DNA of 64,000 nt from Glandiceps talaboti (Eukaryota; Hemichordata; Enteropneusta; Spengelidae): NCBI RefSeq assembly GCF_964340395.1, contig NC_135569.1:10990019-11054018 (forward strand), written 5' to 3'. Made by a program: the position numbers and the translations under genes. Below the pieces are notes generated by a model, which was not told the origin of the DNA, ran no database searches, and was given only the letters and a program-made list of their open reading frames with translations. Each line of letters starts with the position of its first letter. Positions within the stretch are counted from its first letter, which is position 1. Below, piece by piece: positions 58,768 to 64,000 of this stretch.

Positions 58768-61559
58768 CGTGCATGCGTGCGTGCATGGAGTGCATGCGTG
58801 CGTGCATGGAGTGCAAGCATGCATAGCCTTTGTCTGCAAATCAGATCGTTATAATCTTGTATGAGACACAAAGAGTAGTGGAGTTGTGCAACTCAAGTGA
58901 AGAAGATTAGGCAAAATAATTTTTACAGGGTACCTTCCAGATCTGAACGTTGTCTGCACTGTTTTTATCTTATATAAACAAGTACTTATCTGATGCTACT
59001 TACTAACACATGTAGTTATCAGTTATTACATTTAACTATCACATCACACTTAGAACAAATTATTAAAATGAACTATTTATTAACATACGATTTAGATATA
59101 CCCAGAAATTGATATTGACATCATGAAAGTATACTGTAGGAATGATCTTGATAAGTTATATGTAAGTAAGTAGTCATTACAGTTAAAAATAGTGTTTCAA
59201 GTTGGACTATGTAATATTGATGTATGCATTGTTTTATTTTGCTGCTAGGGTCAACTGGTAGGAGACAACTTTGTAAAAGTAATGCAGCGTGTGGCCTATG
59301 TCAATTCCCGTCAATTTCCAACACCTGGTATGAGAATCATCAGAGTATCTACCAAAGCACGGTAAGTAGAATTTAATGTGAAGCAATATTTGTGATGTAA
59401 GCAGGCTACACAAGAAGTAGATTTTAGACCAGGCATTGTAAATTATAATAATAATCTCTGCTCTGTTACGTGGGTTCTGCAAGATGACCTGGCAAATTTG
59501 ACTAAATAAAGTACGTCTTCGTTTCAGATGTGACGATGAAGATATTCTGATTCCTGATGTGGAATCCTACATCATGGTATTACAGCCAGAAGAACCAACA
59601 ATAACCATCACTGGCACTCAACATCATGCCCACAAAGTTAGTGACTTTGAAGCTGGTATTCAGCTCTTTAGCAGTATCAACATTGTCAGCACCCTTGAAG
59701 AAGAACAAGAAGAGGAGGACGAAGAAGCTGTCATGGAAGGTAACTATGGTTACAAAACCAGTATTTGGTATAGCAAGCGTACAGGAAAAAAGAAAGATTA
59801 TGTAGTTTGGCCACTGGTGGCGCTGTTCATGAATCAACAGGATCCTTAATTAATGTATGAATTTGAATATTGTCCTTGCCTATCACAAGTCATTCTTGGT
59901 TAATATAACTGTCTGAGCATACAAGACTGAGAAGCATTGAATTCTGAATCATATTGTAGGTAGTAATTCATTGATGTCTTTATTTCTCCAATAGCTGTCA
60001 ATATTGCTCATAACTTGGATTCCTGCATGGTTAAAGTAAGTCCAGCCTTCGATGAGAAGTATGAATACTTGGACCTACCTGCTGCTGAGTTACAGAAATG
60101 GAGACTTGAACTGTTCAATTCATCGGAAGAACTCGTTATCAGAGGTAAATATGTAAAATATATAGCAGACGTTAGTGAGTGGGTTAGAGGTTGGAAGGTT
60201 GTGGGGTGGGAGGGTTGTCAAGAATTTGTTATCAGAGGTAAATATGTAAAACATATAGCAGACATTGTTAGAGGGGGGGGGGGCGTTGTCAAGAGCTTGT
60301 TCTGAGATACAAGCCGTCTTGGTCTGTAACTGGCAATTTACAAGTGGTGTTACTAGTATCTGAGCTACTCAAAAAAATTATAGGCAGAACATAGACACTG
60401 GCCATGGCTTTATATGATTTTGAACTGTAGTCCTAGATATGCATTCTGCATAGGTGTTACTCAAAGTGGACTTAAAGTAAAGTTTCTCATTAAAAGCTGT
60501 AATTGTTATCTGATATAAAAATGAATGCTAATAACAATGGTGTGTATTATTTGACAGGTGTGGATTCCATTGCTAACTATATAGATGTACTCTCCAAAAT
60601 CAAATATCTTAACATGAATGCTGGCAAATACTTTGACCGCGTCTTTACCCTATCCTGCTCTGAACTGAGTGGACGTTATACAAGCAATATATTGACAGTA
60701 CAGGTAAGAATATAGATGTTATGTAAATCTTAGCTGGTTGTGTGTTATCTTGTTTGTGTGTTTTATTTTAAAGGGATCTGTGACATCGCTGGAAACCATT
60801 TGATAAAAAACTTGAAATTCACAATTTACTATTATATTAGCTTTGAACATACGACCTCTTTCTACAAGTTACTAATCACCTGAAAATCATGAGCAAGACC
60901 TAAAAAACATTGTTTGGTTATCTGACGCCAAACTTTTTTGTGTATTCAAGAAAAAAATAAAAATCGCAAAAGTTGTGAAGTCTCACAAGAAATAGTGAAT
61001 GCAGAAACTGACATCATTTTAAAAAGACATATAAAACTCTTCTTCCAATCTGTAATGGCTGTACATCTGATGAGAAGAAACCAATAACACAGAGACCATA
61101 TGGAAAACAACGGAACACATAACTACCTGAACTAGACACTCAATGAAAAAAAAAATTACCCTACCCCACCTATTCTAAAATTGAACATAATCGGAAAAAC
61201 ACAATTTTTTTTGAGGCTTAATATGTTAACTCTACATTTTATCTGATGGCTTGACAGTGTTATGCTCAGCTGAGTTTTGCATTTTTTCACGTTTTTCACG
61301 TTTTCATATACTAATGAAGCACTATTTGCAATGTCTTCTCTGACCAATAGGTGAACGTATTACATACCAGTTTCCCAGGACCCAAAGTCAATCATGATAA
61401 AGCAAATGAACACATGAAAGTCACCTTCAAACATAGCTCGCTCAATAAAGAAGTGGGTAAAGATCCACTGTCAGCTGGTAAAGGAGTGGCTGCCAGCACT
61501 ACAGGTAGGTTGATAGCAAACCTAACAAGAGAACAAAACAAGCATTAAGAAAAGTAGTA

Positions 61560-61604
<45 letters not shown>

Positions 61605-63284
61605 GATGAAAAAAGTTGTAGTGATTGTGGGACCAGATTTTGAATCCTGTAATTTTTAGCTACCATTGGTCAAAGCTGAAAGCGGGCTACTACATTAAGT
61701 TCTATCATTCTGTTTGCTGCTGCATCGACATGCACATGCCGATTTCATTCAAACTTTGCATAAAGGGGATGTACCATATAGGGGCATATACATGTTCTTT
61801 AGTTATTTTCAAATTTGAAAAAGTGACAGAAACAAGTGTGTTTTACAATTACATTTTCACTGTAATACACAAATAGACCTGAATATGATACTAGATATAA
61901 AATGGTGTCTAATTCTTGGTACCTGTAATACAATTTTACCACCTTGGTATGTCATAAAAGTTATTTCTCAGTCAACATTATACCTTCTGCTCCACATCCT
62001 ACACATGCATTACTACAAGTCAAGCTTGTTCTATTTTGACACTCTAGCATGAGGTAAGATGTTATTGCAGGTACCGAGAATTATTTTGATAACCGAAATT
62101 ATATCCAAATTTGACTGTACAACTGAAATTATGTTTTTTTGGTTATTGACAGGCACTGCAATGACAGCAGTTATTGTAGCTTGTGTTGGCTTCCTGGTTT
62201 TCATGATTGTGTTGGGAATATTCCGTATTCGTGCCGCTCATCGTCGTGCTCAAGTTGGTGATGACAAACAAGAAATGGCTTGGGATGACTCCTCCCTCAC
62301 AATTACTGTCAACCCAATGCAGGTAAGTCTACATAACTTCTATAACGCTAAATACCCAATTTTTCAATCCCAGGTTCTTGCATTAGTGTTATCTTGTCAT
62401 TGGAAGCACAATGTTGACATCGTTGTCACTTGAAAATATCACTTCTACCTTTCCAGCTCATTGACAAAATAAAGATGAAAAATGTTGATAGGTTACTAGT
62501 ATTGGTTTCAAAGTTAATCTCCAAGTTTACTTCACTTGTGGAAGTGTACAGTGAAGTACTTGAAGACTTCATGATCTATCTCAGTTGGATACTGATAAGT
62601 AGTCAATGGGTTTGCCTGAATGAATAGACAACTTTATACAAGGAGTTGTCTGCTTGTCCTTGACTAAGTCTTGCTTTCTTTTCAGAGGTATATGCTCATC
62701 AATTTTGTGTTTGAACGAGTCCTTTTTAAATACCTATACGTTATATCTATGAAAGAATGCACATATTCGAAGTAGAATTACTTACTATTGTAGCAGCCAT
62801 ATCAGTCAAAAATACATGGGACTTGTATTTCCAGACAAGGCAACTACTAAATGTGTCCACCCTGGTGTTTACTGCTGATATTATCTCTTAGTTTTAGTGT
62901 AACTTCAACAATGTCACTGTTGTAGCAAATGTGCAAAGTTGTAAACCAATTCTCGTAAATCTAATAATATCTATGTAAACGTTGTTGTTCTTTATTTTGT
63001 CAAATCAGCTGTAACACCCAATATTTGAATCCCGGTGTTAGTAAGATTTTTTCAAAGTAGTTGATACTTTCAACATCTCTGTAGCATAACCTATACTTAC
63101 TCTTTCTACATAGCAAACCTTGGAGTACGATGATGCAGAATTCCAGGCTGGACAAGAAGATAGCGATTCCAGCGACGATGATGATGATAGCAGTTGTCAC
63201 GACGACCTTGACAGCTCAGAAGATGAAGAAGAGCCAAGTAAAGAACATCAACTTGAGTGGGATGATTCTACTTTAACTTTTTGA
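31153..63284 (+). CDS. CLSTN1: Calsyntenin (alcadein), cadherin-LNS type I membrane protein, 15 coding exons
   Basis: Joined exons give 2787 nt, 928 residues. Residues 1-25 are a signal peptide. Cadherin repeat 1 spans about 36-140 and ends in DVNEHTPYF; cadherin repeat 2 spans about 145-245. The LNS/LamG-like domain is at about 312-520 (WHHYVLNV, VDG). A conserved membrane-proximal region follows. The helix is at about 818-839 (VIVACVGFLVFMIVLGIF), then RIRAAHRR, WDDSSLT (W859), NPM, a Ser/Asp/Glu-rich stretch and the terminal LEWDDSTLTF (W921). Glycosylation sequons include N193, N340, N365 and N707. Human CLSTN1 is about 980 residues with the same order. Calsyntenins are postsynaptic and axonal transport proteins; the WDDS motifs bind kinesin light chain, and the NPM region of vertebrate forms binds X11/Mint PTB domains. 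The single gene probably stands for the ancestor of vertebrate CLSTN1-3. Confidence 0.96.
31737..31747 (+). promoter_or_regulatory. YY1-like motif AAAATGGCGAC
   Basis: It fits the AANATGGCGNC consensus and lies about 0.6 kb inside intron 1, where YY1 sites often occur. Low confidence from a motif alone. Confidence 0.25.
32510..32631 (+). other. Cysteine-rich open frame behind an acceptor-like site
   Basis: After TTCTTTCAG there are 39 codons in the phase left by exon 1, ending with TAG at 32629-32631. Ten of them are cysteine, in pairs such as CC and C-x-C. Spliced to exon 1 it would give a short secreted cysteine-rich peptide. I recognise no family and see no conserved neighbour; it may be chance. 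Confidence 0.2.
33503..33547. repeat. (GT)n microsatellite
   Basis: A pure GT run of about 44 bp in calsyntenin intron 1. Confidence 0.95.
33625..33865. repeat. Dispersed repeat containing diverged minisatellite-type sequence
   Basis: GTCTAGTTCCTATACAGGAT is the inverse of the minisatellite unit. CTAGTCTGGATGCCAG and GTGAGTGGAGGTGTAAGGAA follow within 200 bp. It shows the longer parent sequence from which the 48-bp unit was probably taken. Confidence 0.6.
33866..37916. other. Calsyntenin intron 1, nothing recognised
   Basis: About 4 kb of AT-rich sequence without convincing exons. Scattered short open frames have no recognisable product. Confidence 0.5.
37917..37995. repeat. Diverged inverted copy of the minisatellite parent repeat
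   Basis: TTAGTTCCTATACGGTATTG, TACGATATCATCCGCTCAC and CTGGCATCCAGACTAGC follow the same order as in 33625-33720. Confidence 0.6.
38318..38345 (-). mobile_element. MITE family C terminal fragment
   Basis: CTTAGGGACGATCATACGAT with GTCACACAA matches the end of the elements at 11925-12385 and 13515-13578. Confidence 0.5.
38378..38545. repeat. Three-unit tandem repeat, unit about 63 bp
   Basis: GGGCACAATACAGAAAATTA, TTGCATAGATTGCCATA and TTAGGCAAAGTGTGCCA recur three times. Confidence 0.93.
38546..39750. other. Calsyntenin intron 1, nothing recognised
   Basis: No exon or clear repeat found. Confidence 0.5.
39745..39965. repeat. Direct duplication around a short (GA)n tract
   Basis: ACAACATAGGAATTTTCAGG with GGTCAAAAACAGTAT occurs at about 39750 and, slightly changed, at 39901, separated by a (GA)n run at 39880-39900. 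Confidence 0.7.
39966..41435. other. Calsyntenin intron 1, nothing recognised
   Basis: No exon or clear repeat apart from a short GT run near 40800. Confidence 0.5.
41436..41818 (-). mobile_element. MITE family A, copy 3
   Basis: Ends: GGACCTAAAAAAAAAATAAT with TGGTGCCGGTTACC on the left; TCGGAACCACACAATTTTTT with TTAGGCC on the right. The interior matches copies 1 and 4, including ACATCAACTTAAAAAGACAA and AGCTGTACATCTGATGGGAA. Confidence 0.83.
42160..42425. repeat. AT-rich partial duplication
   Basis: AATCATAACAAA, GATGT(G/A)AT(A/T)AATTGATAAT and ATTGCAATTTTAGTAATG-type blocks occur two or three times at about 110-bp spacing. Confidence 0.55.
43115..43550. repeat. Three-unit degenerate tandem repeat, unit about 130 bp
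   Basis: TCCAATCTGCCATTTTTCAA, GTGTCTGA, GGTAGTGACAAT and CACCCCAGACAGT recur three times with changes. Confidence 0.8.
43551..45150. other. Calsyntenin intron 1, mostly unrecognised
   Basis: An (ATT)n patch at about 44396-44418 followed by TACCTTTATTCAGGGTAAAG could be the inverted 3' end of a LINE, but I find no coding part. The 180-codon open frame at 43734-44276 is not recognisable. Confidence 0.4.
45155..45335. repeat. Two-unit tandem repeat, unit about 90 bp
   Basis: TATATTTTGATATTGATTTC, GTAGAT(A/G)TACTGT(T/G)AACTATTTTG and a GGAGGGG-type block recur. A shorter duplication, GGAATTTGAATGTTGTGATC, lies at about 45522-45572. Confidence 0.8.
45690..46045. repeat. Dispersed repeat, copy 2 (partner at 11230-11900)
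   Basis: It shares the blocks listed for copy 1 in the same order and orientation. Confidence 0.65.
46046..47136. other. Calsyntenin intron 1, nothing recognised
   Basis: No exon or clear repeat. Confidence 0.5.
47137..47402. repeat. (ATGT)48 and (ATTC)16 compound microsatellite next to exon 2
   Basis: There are 192 bp of uninterrupted ATGT, an eight-base junction and about 64 bp of uninterrupted ATTC. It ends 50 bp before the exon 2 acceptor, so the branch point must lie in the last 50 bp or within the ATTC tract. Several open frames through it are artefacts. Confidence 0.98.
47453..47750 (+). CDS. CLSTN1: Calsyntenin exon 2: cadherin repeat 1
   Basis: The acceptor is TTTCTTTACAG and the donor GTAAGT. 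It codes for residues 29-127, beginning ENKHKPWLADEFFHG (human NKHKPWLEPTYHG) and including KICGF, STG and the FDCG motif near the end. Phase 1 in, 2 out. Confidence 0.96.
48672..48798. repeat. Single minisatellite-type unit followed by C25-A16
   Basis: GGAAGTGTAAATCGTAACGA and TACTGTATAGGAACTAGACT match the 48-bp unit of the LZIC intron. Then come 25 C and 16 A without interruption at 48758-48798. Confidence 0.9.
49568..49790. repeat. 43-bp minisatellite, about five units
   Basis: ATATGTAACTGAAATGTATG and GTTCAAGTGTCCAGTGCTTT are repeated with few changes in intron 2. Confidence 0.95.
50365..50740 (+). mobile_element. SINE, diverged copy with insertion
   Basis: It follows copies 1 and 3: GAGTTGCCAGTTTTAGCC-like head, TTTGAACCACTAATG, GGTAGGATAGAG, then CCTCAGGTAGTTGTGGGTCT and CAGGGGGTAATAAG. 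About 120 bp of another dispersed repeat (near 50560-50680) sit in the middle. It ends about 120 bp before exon 3. Confidence 0.6.
50860..51068 (+). CDS. CLSTN1: Calsyntenin exon 3: end of cadherin 1, start of cadherin 2
   Basis: Acceptor TTTTACAG, donor GTATGT, phase 2 in, 1 out. It encodes the calcium-site motif DVNEHTPYF and EATDDDCSPAFSQICDYEI, very close to human VDADCSPQFSQICSYEI. N193 is a sequon. Confidence 0.96.
51890..52036 (+). CDS. CLSTN1: Calsyntenin exon 4: end of cadherin 2
   Basis: Acceptor AAATTACAG, donor GTAAGA, phase 1-1. It encodes IRNTEALSYEK, AVRAYDCGGK and ICTPGWMG (human TCTPGWQG). Confidence 0.96.
52979..53173 (+). CDS. CLSTN1: Calsyntenin exon 5: linker to LNS domain
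   Basis: Acceptor ATGTTATAG, donor GTAAGT, phase 1-1. It encodes RIEYEAGSG, LETC, TLETDHIGKGCDRDTYSEKS and LRKLCG, nearly identical to human CLSTN1. Confidence 0.96.
53250..53577. mobile_element. MITE family B in intron 5
   Basis: Inverted ends of about 30 bp: AGGCCAAGAAAAAAAAGAAT with TGTTTCTGGTCAG on the left, and the inverse of the same at 53540-53577. The design (A-rich run, then TTGTTT and a purine-pyrimidine tail) resembles family A but the interior differs. Confidence 0.8.
53578..56600. other. Calsyntenin intron 5, nothing recognised
   Basis: About 3 kb without convincing exons. A small repeat ACATAATTTCTC(T/A)C flanked by ATGGTGTATGT-like sequence lies just before exon 6. Confidence 0.5.
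56601..56855 (+). CDS. CLSTN1: Calsyntenin exon 6: LNS domain, first part
   Basis: Acceptor TGATAATAG, donor GTATGT, phase 1-1. It encodes GSIELLPSPG, SDQIYEFDG, TISTWMKHGP and KETILCTSDKS, matching human ELLPSPSG, ISVWMRHGP and KKETILCSSDK. N340 and N365 are sequons. Confidence 0.96.
57317..57601 (+). CDS. CLSTN1: Calsyntenin exon 7: LNS domain, central part
   Basis: Acceptor TTGTTTGCAG, donor GTAACA, phase 1-1. It encodes HNCRLVFLLRRD, RPAEFRWKLDQVCD, WHHYVLNVDFP, LFVDGDSYEP and IGAAWQG. The weaker donor (GTAACA) runs directly into CA-rich repeat. Confidence 0.96.
57602..58016. repeat. Compound (CA)n/(CATA)n microsatellite at the exon 7 donor
   Basis: CA-rich imperfect repeat begins within ten bases of the donor. 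Pure (CA)n lies at about 57674-57720 and 57966-58016, with (CATA)n blocks at about 57720-57762, 57793-57866 and 57927-57957. Confidence 0.97.
58041..58418 (+). mobile_element. SINE copy 3, fills the rest of intron 7
   Basis: It shares AATCTGCAAGTTGGTGGCTT, GGGCAAAATTTGAGC, CAACCCAGCTGT, GGTAGGATAGAGGT and AAGTATAAAGGGCTGTAATG with copy 1, and AGTGCTTTGAGCAC at its end. It stops about 20 bp before the exon 8 acceptor. Confidence 0.75.
58440..58636 (+). CDS. CLSTN1: Calsyntenin exon 8: end of LNS domain
   Basis: Acceptor TACTTTGTAG, donor GTAGGT, phase 1 in, 0 out. It encodes LAGLTIRPG, IACLHGCKESLEF and SELTLK, matching human LAGLTLRSG, DCLYTCKEGLDL and SQLVLTLE. Confidence 0.95.
58672..58760. 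repeat. (GT)n microsatellite just after exon 8
   Basis: About 40 GT units begin about 35 bp after the exon 8 donor; a duplicated GTGCATGGAGTGCA-type block follows to about 58815. Confidence 0.97.
59249..59361 (+). CDS. CLSTN1: Calsyntenin exon 9
   Basis: Acceptor TGCTGCTAG, donor GTAAGT, phase 0 in, 2 out. It encodes VMQRVAYVNSRQFPTPGMR, matching human AMQHISYLNSRQFPTPGIR. Confidence 0.96.
59528..59739 (+). CDS. CLSTN1: Calsyntenin exon 10
   Basis: Acceptor CGTTTCAG, donor GTAACT, phase 2 in, 1 out. It encodes YIMVLQPEEPTITITG, HHAHKVSDFEAG and a Glu-rich stretch, matching human YVMVLQPEEPKISLSG. Confidence 0.95.
59995..60144 (+). CDS. CLSTN1: Calsyntenin exon 11 (with tandem downstream donor)
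   Basis: Acceptor TCTCCAATAG, donor GTAAAT, phase 1-1. It encodes NIAHNLDSC (human IVHDLDTC) to NSSEELVIR; N707 is a sequon. The exon end and donor are duplicated 93 bp downstream, see the entry at 60145-60237. Confidence 0.93.
60145..60237 (+). other. Possible in-frame extension of exon 11 by second donor
   Basis: GTTATCAGAGGTAAATATGT at 60135 is repeated at 60228, and similarity continues through ATAGCAGAC and GTTAGAGG. If the second donor (after 60237) is used, exactly 31 codons without stop are added after R715, rich in Trp, Val and Gly, and phase 1 is kept. Whether either form is made cannot be told from the sequence. Confidence 0.4.
60558..60703 (+). CDS. CLSTN1: Calsyntenin exon 12
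   Basis: Acceptor ATTTGACAG, donor GTAAGA, phase 1 in, 0 out. It encodes GVDSIANYIDVLSKIKYLN and LSCSELSGRYTSN, matching human GVDTMASYEEVL and ICSELNGRYISN. Confidence 0.96.
60896..61221 (-). mobile_element. MITE family A, copy 4, in intron 12
   Basis: Ends: AAGACCTAAAAAACATTGTT on the left; ATCGGAAAAACACAATTTTT with GAGGCTTA on the right. Interior as in copies 1 and 3, for example GGCTGTACATCTGATGAGAA and CTGAACTAGACACTC. It makes up half of intron 12. Confidence 0.82.
61351..61504 (+). CDS. CLSTN1: Calsyntenin exon 13: membrane-proximal stalk
   Basis: Acceptor TGACCAATAG, donor GTAGGT, phase 0 in, 1 out. It encodes VNVLHTSFPG (human VNVIHTANP) and a poorly conserved Lys/Ser-rich stalk where vertebrate forms are cut by secretases. 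Confidence 0.93.
61561..61604. repeat. (GACA)n microsatellite
   Basis: About ten uninterrupted GACA units in intron 13. Confidence 0.95.
61720..62085. repeat. Two dispersed-repeat fragments in intron 13
   Basis: 61730-61800 (CCGATTTCATTCAAACTTTG, GGGGCATATACATGT) resembles the leader at 5165-5340. 61905-62080 (TTTTACCACCTTGGTATGTC, ACACATGCATTACTA, TTCTATTTTGACACTCTAGC) resembles 9180-9355. Confidence 0.6.
62153..62322 (+). CDS. CLSTN1: Calsyntenin exon 14: transmembrane helix and first WDDS motif
   Basis: Acceptor ATTGACAG, donor GTAAGT, phase 1 in, 0 out. It encodes VIVACVGFLVFMIVLGIFRI, RAAHRR and EMAWDDSSLTITVNPMQ; the human protein has DWDDSALTITVNPME. The helix stop-transfer and the kinesin light chain motif are both intact. 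Confidence 0.97.
63114..63284 (+). CDS. CLSTN1: Calsyntenin exon 15: acidic tail and second WDDS motif
   Basis: Acceptor TTCTACATAG, phase 0. It encodes a run of Asp, Ser and Glu and the end LEWDDSTLTF, then TGA; human CLSTN1 ends LEWDDSTLSY. The acidic stretch is shorter than in vertebrates. Confidence 0.96.
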   Translation, partial: QTLEYDDAEFQAGQEDSDSSDDDDDSSCHDDLDSSEDEEEPSKEHQLEWDDSTLTF

Positions 63285-63606
63285 GCATCAGTTGTATAGA
63301 GACCCCCTAACAGACTTAATATTATCACCTGCTTATATCATCTGCAGTGATTCACTTTTGATTGACTTGTTTACAGGATACATCTTTTGCTCAGACTAGG
63401 GGGTCTTTTGTTTTTAGTTTGGCTGCCACAGAAACAAAAACCTGAGAAAATTGAAGTATACCACTCGAGAATATTATATTAGTGACAAGAACACTATTAA
63501 TAGATACCAGTACAATCAGTGTACGAGTGTAATCTGGCACATCAATAACTTCACTTCCAAATATACGTAATCAATTCACATTTACAGTCACAATGTAATC
63601 AGCTGA

Positions 63607-63627
63607 GGGGAGGGGGAAAGGGGAGGG
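63607..63627 (+). promoter_or_regulatory. G-quadruplex motif on the mRNA strand
   Basis: Four G runs of 4, 5, 4 and 3 are separated by single A or AAA, a compact G4 pattern. Confidence 0.5.
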
Positions 63628-63672
63628 AGAAATGGGGTAAGAAGGTTTGAAAAGTTGAATGTATATTATTAG

Positions 63673-63764
63673 GTACTGTGCTGCAACTCTCTGACGATGA
63701 AGTAATCCCTCCCGATGTAAAACAAGCATTTTTGCCATCTAACAAACCAAGCAGAATGTTTTGA
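63673..63764 (+). other. CLSTN1: Possible alternative last coding exon of calsyntenin
   Basis: After ATTATTAG there is an open frame of 29 codons after a split codon, with coding-like character (LQLSDDEVIPPDVK, then a basic end PSRMF) and TGA. It needs phase 1 on entry. A potential donor inside exon 15, CCAA|GTAAAG at 63238, is in phase 1 and would join it to the acidic tail in place of KEHQLEWDDSTLTF. The exon 13 donor also has phase 1 and would give a form without membrane helix. The pyrimidine tract before the AG is poor. It could also be unused 3' UTR. Confidence 0.35.
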
Positions 63765-63772
63765 TAAATGAA

Positions 63773-63805
63773 GGGGGGAAGGGAAGGGGAGGGGGGAATT
63801 GAGGG
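63773..63805 (+). promoter_or_regulatory. Second G-quadruplex motif on the mRNA strand
   Basis: Runs of 6, 3, 4 and 6 G separated by A or AA, then a further GGG, directly after the possible alternative exon. Confidence 0.5.
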
Positions 63806-64000
63806 AAGCATTTAGTCTTTCCAATCATTTATTGAACAATAATATTTTTTTCTGCGAGTTTGTGTCGCTTTTACCAGACATTACATAGGAACTGGTTTGT
63901 GTGAATAGAATTACTTCAAACTCTGTGTAAGAAATGAAAACAGGAATTGTATGCAGTGATATATATAGAGCTGTATGATTTGTGCATCAGAATAATAACC

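Larger units (their letters stand above)
63285..64000 (+). other. Probable calsyntenin 3' UTR, continuing past the window
   Basis: I find no AATAAA between the stop and the window end, so the transcript probably goes further. The region has two G-quadruplex motifs and the possible alternative last exon. Confidence 0.45.

Overview
This window is AT-rich metazoan DNA: coding exons are short, are bounded by GT/AG splice sites and lie in a sea of introns, microsatellites, minisatellites and short interspersed repeats. The protein sequences are closest in style to vertebrate orthologues, while the repeat landscape (MITEs with A-rich inverted ends, tRNA-type SINEs, (GTAT)n tracts) looks like that of a marine invertebrate such as a hemichordate or a lophotrochozoan. 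I cannot name the species from sequence alone.

Two genes are present, both on the + strand. The first, about 1-22 kb, is the 3' part of LZIC (leucine zipper and ICAT-domain containing): four coding exons at 1317-1415, 9571-9666, 20956-21037 and 21580-21638. Its N-terminal exons lie before the window. The second, 31153-63284, is a complete calsyntenin (CLSTN1-type) gene: 15 coding exons and a predicted 928-residue protein with signal peptide, two cadherin repeats, an LNS/LamG-like domain, one membrane helix and an acidic cytoplasmic tail with two WDDS kinesin light chain motifs. All splice phases join without a break. LZIC and CLSTN1 are also close neighbours in the same orientation at human 1p36.22, so this looks like old conserved linkage.

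The rest is non-coding. The LZIC introns hold a tandem array that includes copies of the end of an LZIC exon, a LINE 3' fragment, inverted MITE copies, several degenerate satellites and a 48-bp minisatellite of about 29 units. The intergenic region (21.7-31.1 kb) has an array of CArG-like palindromes just behind LZIC, several hairpin elements, long (TC)n and (GTAT)n tracts, and two perfect CRE sites upstream of calsyntenin. Calsyntenin intron 1 (16.2 kb) ends with a (ATGT)48(ATTC)16 tract only 50 bp before exon 2. Introns 7 and 8 carry complementary (CA)n/(CATA)n and (GT)n tracts around exon 8.

The most interesting observations concern splicing. A tandem duplication gives calsyntenin exon 11 a second in-frame donor that would add 31 residues. 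An acidic open frame 389 bp after the stop looks like an alternative last exon. A duplicated LZIC exon end forms a possible 25-nt microexon. Complementary microsatellites flank exon 8 and the block of exons 2-7.
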